Below are positions 1 through 11,746 of a stretch of 64,000 bases of DNA, one piece after another. The DNA is from Echinarachnius parma. Its lineage: Eukaryota > Echinodermata > Echinoidea > Clypeasteroida > Echinarachniidae. The notes beneath the pieces are model-generated. The model was not told the origin of the DNA, made no database searches, and was given only the letters and a program-made list of their open reading frames with translations. The position numbers and the translations under genes were made by a program. The stretch covers positions 1 through 64,000 of the forward strand of contig JBAMJV010004000.1 in NCBI GenBank assembly GCA_037951105.1. The letters are read 5' to 3'. The first letter of the stretch is position 1. Every line of letters starts with the position of its first letter.

Positions 1-141
1 TTTCAGTTTGTTAACATCGTATGGAAGTTGTCTGAATTCCACCTTCATATTGGGTAGCCTGCTGAAATACGTTACGAGTCCTTCGACATTGTCCTCTCCC
101 GATGATGTACATATGGTAGCAGTAATCTGCCTCTCCTGAAA
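1..141 (-). CDS. CHS-family locus 1, exon 2 (cut by window edge)
   Basis: Last visible part of the leftmost gene of the tandem family. Read on the minus strand it is open for exactly 47 codons from an acceptor at about 142. It gives the first strand (ITATICTSSG), a helix and the second strand with the family motif VEFRQLPYDV. It is closest to loci 2 and 3. A second possible AG lies six bases inside, leaving the frame unchanged. The Cys-His-Ser part and exon 3 lie outside the window. Intron 1 (142-532) shares text with the first introns of loci 2 and 3 and shows no other gene. Function unknown. Confidence 0.75.
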
Positions 142-532
142 CTGGTAAATGCAAAATAAAGATAACTTTGTATGATCATAATATAATAAAAATTGCACAA
201 ATCAACAAAAAAAGCTGAGGTTGGAGAAGCCTATAATATAAAAAGGACTAGGGACCAGGATGTCTTCAATGTTCTATTCACATGTCATAATCAGTTTTTC
301 ATATTCTATCATATATGACTAGTTACATTCTGTATATTTTGCCAATTATCATAACCTTTTTTGTAATGAACTGTGAAAATAAAATAATACCAAAATCAAA
401 TCAAAACATTATTCTCTACACTAAGCTGGTGAATCATTTTCCTCTTTAATTTGGTGGTTAATATCGTACGTGTTATCAATCTGAAGAGTATATACAATAC
501 AACTCATAGATAATTAAACATACGTTACTTAC

Positions 533-559
533 GTTCATTGCTATGGATGCAGAAGCCAT
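533..559 (-). CDS. CHS-family locus 1, exon 1
   Basis: Nine codons, MASASIAMN, followed by a GTAAGT donor in phase 0. The start and donor match the first exons of loci 2 (MASTSEPDTTSMN) and 3 (MASASKPGTTAIN), which is the main reason to believe so short an exon. It lacks the four central codons the other two have. Confidence 0.65.
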
Positions 560-815
560 AATGCATTGATTTTATAAGTTGTAGGTGACAATCTCAATGA
601 ACAGGTTGTTTCCATCTGTGGTTCATATCATCTGTACAAGTTGTACGTACCACATTTAGAGCCAATGCAACGCACGATACAAATTACGGTCAAGCGGGTG
701 CATCGATCACCTGTGTCTATGACTATTTTGAGGCCTACGAACGAAATACGTGCGTGCGTTGCTGTAATGTTTGTGCATGTTGTTAAATTTAAATGTGCAC
801 ATTGTATTATAGCAT
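560..815 (-). promoter_or_regulatory. shared upstream region of locus 1
   Basis: The sequence before the start codon is recognisably the same as that before loci 2 (from 15526) and 3 (from 26107), including a stretch reading GTAGGTGACAATCTCAATGA on the plus strand. The similarity resumes after the inserted element, at about 1620-1800. It probably holds the 5' untranslated region and promoter. No TATA box is assigned. Confidence 0.35.
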
Positions 816-1614
816 AGGCGTCGATTTCTTCTCGCCATTGGGAGGGATAATACGTCATTTTGACCATCTTTGGCGAGGGAGCGAAGCGACAACCCAGCAG
901 CGTGCTCTGGTTTTTATGACTGCATGAGGAGGGAGGGGGGGGGGGGGGATGTGGATTAAGCTGTTTAGAAAATGGAAGATTATTAAGTGCACATTGCACA
1001 CAGTTGCAAGTATCGTGTTACGAGGAGGGCTTTGTCCAAGTATGGGTGAACTTTAGCCTGATAGATACATAGATTGCAAGCATCCTGATGGAACCCTGAA
1101 TAGAATCAGTCAAGGGATACCCACATTAGGAAACTTATTGGGGTTCACGGGATGGATCCCCCGGAAGCTTTGGGATTTGTAATATCCATAAATAAAAATG
1201 TTGTCTACATATAAATAAGAAATACGGTTAACTATTGTATAGTTAGTTACATAGTTAGCTCAATTTTAGTGGGCATAGAGAGAAGTCCTGAATAAAACTA
1301 TTCAATGAGTACAGGGCCGGGACTGGGTCAAATAACCTTAATGGGGGTTCTAAGGGGCGCAGCTCCCGGAAGATTTTGGATTTGGGCAGTTTAGCACTAT
1401 AAAATGTGGTTTAAAGAAGACTATAATATCAACTTTCACATTATGAATGAGAGGGGCCAATGCTCCTTTATTTTAATGTTATTATATATTTTTGAACCCC
1501 AAATATTGGGGGGGGGGGGGGGTAATAATACAGGCCACCCCCACCTGAAATATTGGGGGGGGGATATATCCCCCCCCCCCCCAATCCCCCCCCCCCCCCC
1601 CGTGATCGACGCCC
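816..1614. mobile_element. long poly-G terminal-inverted-repeat element, Mutator-like
   Basis: Ends are GGCGTCGAT and ATCGACGCC. The interior has several G or C runs over 10 bases and text repeated in reverse orientation at 20118-21121. A near-perfect duplication GTATTATAGC(C)AT flanks it (about 804-815 and 1617-1629). It interrupts the upstream region that locus 1 shares with loci 2 and 3, so it arrived after those genes duplicated. No transposase is visible. Confidence 0.6.
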
Positions 1615-2117
1615 ATGTATTATAGCCATGTAAGCTACATATTTCACCGTGTACTTGTATGCACAATGAAGATCGTATTTCTGATATTAACGCAAAATTA
1701 TTAAACCAATTTACTCAGACTTTAACCCCATCATTAAGATAAACATTTTCTCATCGCCCAGTGTAACTTGTGTGATAACACACGTTATAATGTGCACTAC
1801 CACGGTAAGGAGCTTTTGCAATTTTTTACTAGAATTAGTTCAATCTATACCAATTTGGGGGAGGATATGGAGGGGATTCACCCCCTCCCATGGATACATT
1901 TATTTAATTGGTGTTAACAATTTTACTTTAGAAGTATGGTCACTACTATAATTATTATTACGTTTGTTATTATGCATTAACAAAAAATTAACTATGAAAA
2001 CAGTGGCGATGTTTGTTCAGGCTCGCATTGAGTGAAATATTATCGCCCTAATTGCATAGGCAAAACCATTCTTTATTTTCTTATAACGCCTCAATTTCGT
2101 ACCCAAATGAAAGACTA
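1615..2117. other. upstream region of locus 1, continued
   Basis: Up to about 1800 this continues the conserved upstream sequence of loci 1-3 (for instance ATTAAACCAATTT and TTGTGTGATAAC). Beyond that I see AT-rich sequence with no gene. Confidence 0.4.
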
Positions 2118-2127
2118 GCCCTGCCCA

Positions 2128-2708
2128 GGCGCGCCGGAAGCAGTTTTGGATTGGGGGGGGGGGGGGGGGGGGCAAAACCCTAAGGGGGCTCACGATTTAT
2201 GTGTTTAGGGGCTCATGCCCAACCACACTCACAGGGTTGCCAGAGGTGAGAGTGAGACATTGCGAGGATAAAGCGACCAAGCCCGAGGGAGCGAAGTGAC
2301 TGAGCGGGGGGGGGGGGGGGGGGGGGGAGGGTGTCCCCCTCCCACGGTTGGGATCTTTTGCATTTGGGGACTTGAAATTGTGCAATCTGGTGGATAAAAA
2401 CATAAACCAATATGCCACATTATGTATGACCCAACAACATACCTACAGCCAAAAATGAGTCCCGAGGGAGCGAAGCGACCAAGGGCTGGGGCAGAGCCAG
2501 AGGGGGAGGGTTTGGGAGGGGGTATCCCCCTCCCACGCGGAAGATTTTGCATTTATATACTTGAAATGGTGCAATTTGGTGCACGTCACACAAACAGCCA
2601 GAGCAATGACAGCCTACACAGGAACTACGTGGCTCGGTACAGAAAAAACCCACCCCCAGTTACACAACAAACTGAGATAATTTGTTTGCGCAAAAAGCCC
2701 CCCCCCCC

Positions 2709-2739
<31 letters not shown>

Positions 2740-2936
2740 AAGAAAGAAAGAAAAGGAAGAAGTATGGGAAAGAAAAAATAAAATGTAAGAGCCGATACGT
2801 GTTAATTCTAACGTTTGAAAACTAATTCATACGGCTATTTTAAGCGAAAACGTGTTCTGCCCCCCCCACTTTTTGGATTGGGGGGGGGGGGGGGCGCCGC
2901 CCCCCTGCCTCCCCCCCCCCACTTCCGGCGCCTATG
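2128..2936. mobile_element. poly-G element with 10-bp target duplication
   Basis: A perfect 10-bp direct repeat GCCCTGCCCA lies at 2118-2127 and 2937-2946. Inside it the ends are GGCGCGCCGGAAG and its imperfect mirror CTTCCGGCGCC. The interior holds G runs of 14-23 bases, an A-run and GAAA repeats, and no credible coding sequence. Part of it (about 2733-2850) recurs at 60437-60555. A 10-bp duplication fits Mutator-like elements. Confidence 0.65.
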
Positions 2937-3041
2937 GCCCTGCCCATATACGGCGCTGAATGGGCCATTCGTCCAAAATAAAGTTTTACAAATTGCAACA
3001 ATATGTGAAGTGTAACAGTTGTTTTACCTTTTATTCTTCTC

Positions 3042-3446
3042 ATGTGCTATAAAGTTGAACATACTATATCTCCACTTTACTTAATTGAACTCATCCACCG
3101 TCACACCTCTGCACGCACTCTCAGGTCATCATCCCAACAACTTTTAACTGTCCCTCTTACTAATACTCAGACCTACGGCAATCGACCCTTCGCAAAATCA
3201 GCCCCCACACTTTGGAATACCCTACCAATAGAAATTAGAAAAATACCCTTAATCAATTCATTCAAACAATCTCTGAAGACGTTTCTTTTTGTATGATTTA
3301 TTTTTGTATATACAGTATGTTTCCTTTATTATGTTTAGATATTAATTAGATCTTATGCTTGTACTGTATACTCATGTGAAGCGCTTAGAGAATTCATTAT
3401 GTATTATTAAGCGCTATATAAATCAAATGCATTATTATTATTATTA
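3042..3446 (+). mobile_element. LINE 3' end (CR1/L2-like), 5'-truncated
   Basis: The reading frame to 3296 encodes the C-terminus of a non-LTR retrotransposon ORF2: TYGNRPFAKSAPTLWNTLPI, a following IRK, then an SFKQSLKTFLF ending, the usual last block of the CR1/L2/jockey group. The 3' untranslated part ends in AAGCGCTATATAAATC and an ATT microsatellite (to about 3446). The same tail closes the SINE at 33018-33369. Everything upstream of the C-terminus is missing. Confidence 0.8.
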
Positions 3447-3451
3447 TTATG

Positions 3452-3790
3452 TTCTACGAACTGTTTGTCTCTGGCGCATGCGCACATGATTCCTACGAAC
3501 TTTTTGTGGGATATCAGACTTTAGTGAAAACTCTGCATGATACATTTACTAAATGAATCGCTACTCACCATGTATTATGGCAAAATAAAAGAAGAGCCAT
3601 AAGAGAGGATTCGAACCCATGATACCAAGTGTTGAAATCCACAGCATGACCAATAGGCAACGTAAACCGCTGATGGTCAGTATGGTCTCATTGTAATTAT
3701 AACCCTCAAACTCAATCCTAGTTATGAATATTCATGAGTAGCTCACGTCGCTGCTTATGAATAATTCATTAGGACAAAAAGTTCGTAGAA
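3452..3790. mobile_element. inverted-repeat element carrying a tRNA-like segment
   Basis: Ends TTCTACGAACTGTTTGTC and GGACAAAAAGTTCGTAGAA are imperfect mirrors. Inside, on the minus strand at about 3597-3670, is a B-box-like GGGTTCGAATCC with a D-arm-like stretch upstream. This resembles a decayed tRNA-derived sequence rather than a working tRNA. It directly follows the LINE tail. Confidence 0.4.
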
Positions 3791-3900
3791 AAAAAACCAT
3801 TAGCATCCCGGCAGTGCGCAACGCATTCCCGAAATCACATAATCATTTTGTCACTATATTTTGGGAAGTGCCCCGTTCCAGTTTGTTTTGTTGCCCCCAT

Positions 3901-4008
3901 GGGCGTCGATTTGTCATTGATACCCATTCATCGGGGGGGGGGGGGGGGGGGATGATCTATTCATTCATCCTCCCCTGATGAATAGGTATTACGTAAGTAT
4001 CGACGCCC
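3901..4008. mobile_element. short poly-G element, Mutator-like (about 108 bp)
   Basis: Ends GGGCGTCGAT and ATCGACGCCC are exact mirrors. Inner text (GTCATTGATACC near one end, GGTATTACGTAAGT near the other) is shared with copies at 11063-11161 and 52311-52430. A G run of about 17 sits in the centre. Confidence 0.7.
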
Positions 4009-5319
4009 ATGGTTGCCACCCTGTATTTAATTCATTTTCTTGATGTCGATATAATTATATATACATACTATTTATTTCATAATCGTTTGTAAATTTATTT
4101 GCACCGCAAATGCAACTTTATTGATAGGACATAATTGGAAATACACTTTGAAATACATGTACTTTGAACTAAAGGGTAAATTCAATCTCTGTTTGCCAAT
4201 TATTATATCAATGTTTGTGCACAATAAGATGCAATATTGGCACTTGCCTGACAAAACCTACACAAATCCATTAATGTTGAAAACATCCTTTCCGTCTTCA
4301 ACAAATTTTGGTTCATGATTTTGCTCGAAAATAAGCTTTTATCCTCTTTCTAATCATGCTAATGGAAGCATGAAACCAATTATGGTATTATGCAAAGTAA
4401 TATTTAAACCCCTCAGAAGCCTGGGGGCTCCGTCCTTATTTTAGGGAGCCCCCTCGGAGCATGGATGAAGCCTGGTAAATTAATGTCACATGTCGGCAAA
4501 ACCATGTCATATTCGAGAAAAATAATATTACTTTCATAATATTTGCTTGTAAAATCATGCCACTTTCAGGCAAAACCGCATTCTATCATTTTTGTCGGAC
4601 TTCACCTTCAAAACATGTCATTCTCGGACATAAAAGTGGTGGAAACCTCTTTCCTTTTTGATGTGTGCTTGTATTATAAGGTGAAAATGGAAATAAAATA
4701 TTAAGGCTAACGACTTTTATTATGAGTTTTCTCGCGAATGATTGTAATATGTACCAACATACGGCAATATGATATGATAAAGCGGCCTTATAGCAGAGAT
4801 GCAGGTGGGGAAAGAGGGGTGGAATGCACGTACAACCCGAATTGTTTGGCCCTCAAAATAAAATAAACAAGGGGGAAAGTTAGCTATCCCCCATCATCCC
4901 CATACTATATTATTTTACAACAACACCCACATCATGAATAAACTACTCAATTACATTTTAGATTTCGATTTCGGTTTTATTTGGTCTTCAAACATACGCA
5001 TGTGTCAACCACTGGTAAATGGCAAGAGGAGGCAATAATAACAATGATGAACTTCATTACAATTATAACAATTTCTATTTAAACATTCAAAAACATTTAC
5101 TTGTAGGCATGATCATGCCTTGCATGCCTCCTCAACACCAAACAATTATAGCTATTAACCTTACTATATCAATTAACAACGATAAGGGAGTCAATACCCC
5201 TCCTCCCCCATCCCCTACAACCTGAATAACCTATTAAATTAACCCCCTTAATTTCCCTTAACCTTACTATGCCACTTTACATATATGATACGTCTGACTT
5301 AAATCATAGTTTTGTTTGT
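4009..5319. other. intergenic, no feature recognised
   Basis: AT-rich sequence with scattered short frames that resemble nothing I know and no clear repeat. Between 4480 and 4660 there are loosely repeated phrases (CATGTC, GGCAAAACC) like those in the 17-kb and 27-kb repeats, perhaps a worn relative. Confidence 0.3.
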
Positions 5320-6235
5320 TATGTTTAATACAGAGCCTGTATTAAGGGAGCCCCCCACCCTCTCCCCCACGTGGATACGCCAATCTGAAGTTATACTTTT
5401 GATTTCTCTTTATTTAACAAGAGCCTGTATCAAGCAAGCCCCCCCCCCCTCCCCCCCTTGACTACGCCAATCAGTTTGTTTGTCTTTTTATGTTATTAAA
5501 GGGATGCCTGTAAAGTGTCTAACTCCACGAAAATTACTTGGAGCTTCTTCGTTTCTCTTCTACCGTGTTGTTTAGCTTATGGTAAGAGAATAATAAAATA
5601 GGGTTAGATTGATTTCAAGTGCCCCTTTAGTATGACGATATCTATCATTCAGCTCAGGAGCGTTAATGAACGGTCATAAACCTCATAAACGTCACACAGT
5701 AATTCATTGTAAAAGCTGACGCATATTTTCGCTTTTTAACCAGGAAAGCAGTGTTCTTTTTCAATGAAACTTTCACACATCATTCGGACATATCGTACAA
5801 TGGTTTTGGTACAGGATTGAAGTCTCAAACGTCATTTTGGGCAATATCTGACACTTTACAGGTGCACCTTTAAGCAAGCCCCCCCCCCCTTCCTGTTCCC
5901 CCCCCCCCTAATTACGCCAATCAGAAATTATAGTATTTTTAAAAGTTTAATAAGCAAGCCCCCTCCCCTAACCCTCTTCCCACGTGGCTACGCCAATCTG
6001 AAGTTGGAGTTTTGTTTTCTCTTTATTTAATATAGAGCCTTTATTAAGCAAGCCCCCCCCCCCCCCCCCCCCCCCCCCACCCCACCCGTGGCTATAACGC
6101 CAATCTGAAATTATAGTCTTGTTTTCTCTTTATTTAATACAGAGCCTGTATTGAGGAACCCCCCCCCCCCCCCCCCTCCACCTTCCTTCCCGTGGTTACG
6201 CCAATCTGAAATTATAGTATTATAACGAACCTGAT
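5320..6235. repeat. tandem repeat, ~105-bp unit with C-run core
   Basis: About six imperfect units. Each has TTCTCTTTATTTAA, GAGCCTGTATTAAG, a C run of very variable length (up to about 26), then TACGCCAATCTGAA. The array is interrupted by a TTAA element at 5496-5873. Confidence 0.65.
5496..5873. mobile_element. TTAA element family IV, short copy
   Basis: TTAA-flanked, with ends AAGGGATGCCTGTAAAGTGT and ACACTTTACAGGTGCACCTT. Its interior matches the 553-554-bp copies at 9736-10288 and 58329-58882 but lacks about 170 bp. Inserted in the tandem array around it. No coding sequence. Confidence 0.7.
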
Positions 6236-7156
6236 TTCATTTTCGGACTAGCGAACCTTCAGAACATTCGGAATAACGAACCTTCGGAATAAACGAACCT
6301 GCCTTAAACCTTACTTAAACCTGAAGTTTAACTAAACCTGACTCCAGAATACGGGCCAATGGGATTAGGAATACCTACGACAGATTTAATGTATTGAATT
6401 TTAAGAAAACAAGAATTTCATGAATATTTGCATGGATTTTGACCAAAAAAGGTATAGGCTTTATACACACTTTTTGAATGCATAGTGGAACATTTTAAGA
6501 TTTTTTTCCTGCAAGTAGTGCTTATATCATAGAAATGTCTTTCCATTATTTGCAGGGCTTGTTTATGAGTACATTAATTATTGATTAGAGTTGCCAAGTG
6601 ACAGTCAATCACTTTTATCGAAGAAGTAAGACCAGGTGAGTAAGCAGGAAGTAAGCATCCAAATATTATTTGCTTCTCCAACAGAGTTTTATGCCACTTG
6701 GCAACTCTCACCAAGAATCAAAGTGCTAATACAAGTTACACTAGGAACTGGGGGAGACCTGTCTATGATATAATCACAACTTAAAGGGGGAAAAAATCAA
6801 GAAATTTTGCATTGTGTATTAAAAAATATATATCAACCCCTCAAAAAAAGTTCGGAAACTCAACTTTGATCGAATATATCACAACAAAGTTGGTCAAAGA
6901 AACCTGCTTTTCCCCAAAGTTGAAAAAGTAAGTGGATGTATTTTTTAAAATTAAGCTCTTCATATCATGTACGGGGTGCATGCTTCCGATTACAAAAAAT
7001 ATATCAAATAATTGGCAAAACCAAGCTGTATGTAATGGTAAAGCGAGCCAACGCTATCCAACGCTACACCACTCATATTAATTTGTGTCGTAAGTATACA
7101 TAGAATATGTCAAGTCAGTGAAGACAAAACAAAATTACTAAAATTTTCCGCTGCAA
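6236..7156. other. intergenic 3' of locus 2, nothing clear
   Basis: No gene seen. A short inverted repeat (GAGTTGCCAAGTG near 6590 and CACTTGGCAACTC near 6697) may mark a ~120-bp miniature element. Confidence 0.3.
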
Positions 7157-7419
7157 TCAAAGAAAGCAACAGCAACCCATCTGTTTCTCTGCAGGTAACT
7201 TTGAAGCTCTACAAAGAAATGTTGAAAGGTCCTTTTCTTGATTTTTTGTCAGGATCATCCTGGCGTCCTTCTTCAGAGTTCCACACAACAGAACAAGCGA
7301 TGCACACTCAAAGACGAGCTCCTGATTTTACGAAGGGAAACCATTCGGGTGTCATAACGTTTAGCTTGGAGGTCTTCGTTACTGAAGTCCGTGAGCGATG
7401 ACCATGATCTTCTCCTGTC
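7157..7419 (-). pseudogene. CHS-family locus 2, exon 3 (decayed)
   Basis: Aligns along its length with exon 3 of locus 3: same acceptor (CGTATAG), same opening (GQEKIMVIAH) and same middle (QELVFECASLVL, then LCG). It carries one inserted base and, about 60 bases later, one lost base, so the frame is broken between them with a stop. The restored frame would end in a short Cys-rich tail (MGCCCFL). With the exon 2 damage this marks locus 2 as a pseudogene. Confidence 0.75.
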
Positions 7420-7688
7420 CTATACGAAAAAGAAAATACGTTTTTTGACAAATTAAGTCGTGAACATTTCCTAGCCATGAACAAATCTATGGGCAATGGG
7501 TAATTTCTATAACACCTCGTTATTCGATATAGACTATTAAACAAATATATTTACTTGTAAACTACCTCACCCACACAAATTTACACTTTACAGCTTATAA
7601 TAACACTATAACATAAGTAGAGTAAATTATTTATGTTTTTTTTTGGTTTACCAAAAAAATGACAATATTTTGTATCATCAAGACATAC

Positions 7689-7994
7689 CTAATTGTTTCT
7701 CTGCCATAGACAAAAATTCGTCATAAAGGGCGTCCATTACATTGGTCAACGACAAACGCCGGTTTTCAATGGAATGGCACAATACCATGACATCTACGCC
7801 TTCCATAATCGTCTTATCTTTCAGTGTGTTAACATTGTATGGAAGTTGTCTGAATTCCACCTTCATATTGGGTAGGCCTGCTGAAATACGTCATAAGTCC
7901 TTTGACAGTGTCCTCTGCAAAAGATGTACATATTGTGGCAGTAATATGCCTCTTCTCCACTAGCTGTATTGTCTCCACTAGCTTCGTCCTCTCC
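7689..7994 (-). pseudogene. CHS-family locus 2, exon 2 (decayed)
   Basis: Clear copy of exon 2 with the core intact: KVEFRQLPYNV, VDVMVLCHSIENRRLSLTNV and LYDEFLSMAEKQLG before a GTATGT donor. Next to the acceptor (CATACCCAG) there is an extra base, plus a short partly duplicated LVE-type segment. Another extra base lies before the MKVEF block, so no single frame runs through. Exon 1 sits 7.5 kb upstream because of the nested insertions in intron 1. Confidence 0.8.
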
Positions 7995-8990
7995 CTGGGT
8001 ATGGAAAATGCAACATGGAGAAACAACGATGTAATAATGATTACAAACTTATGAAGTTCATATATGTGTTTACGAACAAGGCAAAAAATCAACAGAGTAA
8101 ACATTTTAATGAGCATGCCAATTATTACAATGGTTGGAGACACATGCAATACACACTAAGACATTGGGGTACAAGTTGTGAAAATTAACGTGAAATTTTC
8201 ATGTTAAAGGTTGGCTGACAAGAAAACTACCTACAAATTGTGTTTTAACTGTATCTAAGGTAGATTGTCATGAAGATTACTAATAAAAACATATTTTCCG
8301 CGTCGGAAAACCCAGTAAAATAAGAAAATAAACTTTTAAATTCACTTTAGTAATCCCCGTAAAAAATTGAGTCCGGGCGAAGAAAAATGACGTCATCTTT
8401 GTGACGTCACATGCAGGCAATCGCAGTATAGCTCGGTCATAGACGTACACGTTGAGTGCAATACTCACCGTTGACAGAGAGATATTATTTCGATTGTGTT
8501 CAATATTTGCAAACATTTGTTAAAGTTTATATCATGGACGATCTACACTCAGATGTGTTGCTGCAAGCTGCTATAATTCATTTCTTAGGAATTTTCTGTT
8601 AAGCCTCAATTTAAATACAAGCAAAAAAGAGTTTGTTTTACAAGCAAATCATAGGCTCTGCATGTAAACCATGGACATTCCTCCGTGTTGCGGTCTGCTT
8701 GTGATGGCATGATCCGGGTTGCACGTGCGCACATTCCCGCTCCGCTATAAAATACTTTTTTAGCAGTATGGAACGCCGATGCGAAAACAAGCAAACTAGT
8801 TGCATGAAATTTTACCTTTCTTGCCCATTCTTTGAAAAAAGAGTGTGGTATATCAATATAGGCACATATTTAAAGCTATAAACCTGAATCAAAGCCGGGA
8901 TTTCACCATACCTTTAATGTGTAAGGGTGCATTTTGTGCACCCCATATGGTGTATGCCCTTAAATGTGATGCTATTGTAGCAGCGCTTCC
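7995..8990. other. locus 2 intron 1, original part
   Basis: Its first ~170 bases match intron 1 of locus 3 (GGTTGGAGACAC at about 8134 and 25612). The rest to 8990 shows no repeat or gene I recognise until the CACTGTG-rich insertion begins. Confidence 0.35.
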
Positions 8991-9735
8991 CTTATGGAAC
9001 AAACACAGTGTTACCACAGAATGAAACACACTATGGTACATAGTGTTCATACCACAGTGTGGTGGACTATGTAATTTTGGGACGTGTGGTAAATATGTGT
9101 TCTTACCACACTGTGGCAGTACCACAGCGTTGACACACCGTGACAACACTGTGGTATTTCCACACTGTGGTAAGAACACATATTTACCACACGTCCCAAA
9201 ATCACATAGTCCACCACACTATATTCACATAGTCACCTCAAAAAAAAATTCCACATAGTTACCACACTGTGATACACACCACAAAGTGTAACACACTGTG
9301 GTGCACACCACACAGTTGAAATTCAGTTGATCACAGTGTGATCACTCACTGTACTCTGACTCTAACTGGTCTACTTGAATTGGATTTCCTAAGTGCAATC
9401 TGGCTTCGCCAAGTTAGGATTATTTCCATAGTAAACATATTGTATATTGCTAATATATATAGGGGAGACTTTGGTTAGTTGAGCCGGTGGTTAGTTGAGC
9501 CATGACCATTTAAAAATTAAATGCGGCCATCTGTGTTACCTTATGGTAAAGGGACCACATGTGCTAAATTTGACACAGGGATGTAGACTACAAGCTTGTG
9601 TAAATCAACAAAATTTGATTTTTGCTGTTCAAAGTGAATTCCGTGAAAAGTGGAAAGTGTCCTCATATTTTCTACACGTTATAGAATTAACTGACTATCA
9701 TGGTACAGTTGAAAGGAGTATCATTGTATATCATT

Positions 9736-10288
9736 TTAAAGTGATGCCTGTAAAGTGTCTAACTCCACGAAAAATGCTTGGAGCTTCCTCGTTTCTCTTC
9801 TGCCGTGTTGTTTAGCTTATGGTAAGAGAAGAATAAAATAGGGTTAGATTTTTTTCAAATGTCCCTTTGGGATGAAGATAATTACCATTGAAATCATTAT
9901 TTCAAAAAGCGTTGATCAACGCTTTTGATAAAAAGTACAATTGTCCTAGCTGAACACGTCCGCATGCAGCACGCGTGAGAACATTCCGGAGATTGAACTT
10001 TGAGCCGAGCGAGTGCAAATCCATGAATTCTGTACTACGTCTGTAAACATACACGGGTGCGGAATATCTCAAACGGATCATTATTTACTGCGACAAATGT
10101 ATGGCAGACCATCAGTATTCGGTGATAAAATATGAACTCAATATTCGTTTTTTTCACTAGGTAATAGTGTTCATTTTCCTTCAAACTTTCACAAATCTTT
10201 CAATTGTATTTTACAATAATATTGATATAGGATTGAAGTCTCAAATGTCATTTTGTGCAATATTTGACACTTTACGGGTATCACTTAA
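9736..10288. mobile_element. TTAA element family IV, full-length copy
   Basis: TTAA at both ends, termini GTGATGCCTGTAAAGTGTC and GACACTTTACGGGTATCAC-like. Same length (553 bp) and interior as the inverted copy at 58329-58882. Non-coding. Confidence 0.75.
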
Positions 10289-10531
10289 CCTTATTATTTG
10301 ATTTGTGTCTCGTAAGACTTTCATTTTTCACCACGATGAATTCAAAATGGCGGCTGTGGTGTTAGTTGAGCCGGGTGTGTGTGGTTAGTTGAGCCAGCTT
10401 AATTGTATGCTTATTTGGTCAATTATTTTGATTAAAAATGAGGTATATTATGTGAAAATGTTCATAAAACAGTCAATGATAAAAATGTGAGTATTTTAAT
10501 GCATGTGTGTGCCCCTTTGCATGTATTTACA

Positions 10532-10672
10532 AGTGTGTTTGTGTGTGTGTGTGTATGTGTTTGTGTGAAATTGTGTGTGTGTGTGTGTGTGTGTGTGGTA
10601 TGTGTGTGTGTGTTGTGTGTGTGGCATGAATGTGTGTTTGTGTTTGTGTGATGTGTTTGTGTGTGTGTCTGG
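10532..10672 (+). repeat. (TG)n microsatellite
   Basis: Impure TG repeat with TGTTTG interruptions. It continues more loosely near 10980-11020. Frames reading Cys-Val repeats here are an artefact. Confidence 0.9.
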
Positions 10673-11062
10673 TCTTACCTGGCCTACACTGTTGGGGTCA
10701 TTGTACGTACAAATCGACGTGTGGGTTATTTTTACTTATGGTTTAAACCCACAATGTCATTGGTTTCTTTTTGTATAAAATACGTTGTGGGGTTATTTTC
10801 ACCAGTCTGCAAAAATAACCCCACACTGTTTTGTATGGAACTTGTATGTAATGTAACGTGTATGTTATCATCTCGTTCATTTGTGTAGAAAAATGGCAAC
10901 CCACAATGTGCACACACACGCACACACAACCCCGCAATGTTCATACATGACCATAAACCCACAATGTACCTTATGTAAGTATGTGTCTGTGTGTGTGTAT
11001 GTGTACGTGTGTGTGTGTCTCATTTGAACACAAACTATGCCACTGATCTACATGGCTCAACT

Positions 11063-11161
11063 CACGGGCGTCGATCTGTCATTGATACCATTGATCAGGG
11101 GGGGATGATCCATTCATCCACCCCCCCCTGATGAATGGGTATTACGTAAGTATCGACGCCC
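11063..11161. mobile_element. 99-bp poly-G element with perfect 11-bp target duplication
   Basis: ATGGCTCAACT occurs at 11052-11062 and 11162-11172. Between them lie mirror ends CGGGCGTCGAT and ATCGACGCC and the same inner phrases as the copies at 3901 and 52311. Target duplications of 9-11 bp are typical of Mutator-like elements. Too short to encode anything. Confidence 0.8.
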
Positions 11162-11746
11162 ATGGCTCAACTATCCTGACACCCTGGCTCAACTAACCTG
11201 CGTGTTGGTGTTAATTGAGCCACTTGGACCAATTTTTAAAATCTCCCCTGGCTCTAAAACCAAAAGTGTTTTTTCATGGCTTATGCCGAAAGGGTGGGTA
11301 GCGTCCCGTCGCGTCGCGTCGCGTTGAATGGAACGCGATCATTCGTCCAAAGCCCCCCCCCGGTTTTGCCCGAAAGGGTGTGTTGGGAGCGTTAAGGCGC
11401 GTCAGCTCAGACGCTACTAACGCTACCAAATGGCCCATACGGGGGCTTATTCCGAATGTACGCGTTTAAAGAGGCTAAAAGTCATATGCATACAGTGATA
11501 TGTACATGCCGCGTCCGTAGATTATTGCGCCATTTCGATCTCTGAGTTTTCGTTTCGCCCACCGCGACGAAACACGTGTTATCCTATGAAAGACCGACTT
11601 TTCCAGAAGATGGGATTTTATAGCGCATGGTTGATTTATTGAACCGATGCGTAAGGCGTGCGTGCTTCGGATGTAATCGATATAATTATGAAGCATTATT
11701 ATTGCGTTTGTAAAATATGATGATGTCCGATTCCCACGCTCTATAT

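Noticed and set aside
1404-2781. Pro/Gly-rich frames of 60-120 codons
   Set aside because: They translate poly-G/poly-C runs and A-rich repeats inside mobile elements.
10575-10778. Frame encoding Cys-Val repeats
   Set aside because: Translation of a TG microsatellite.
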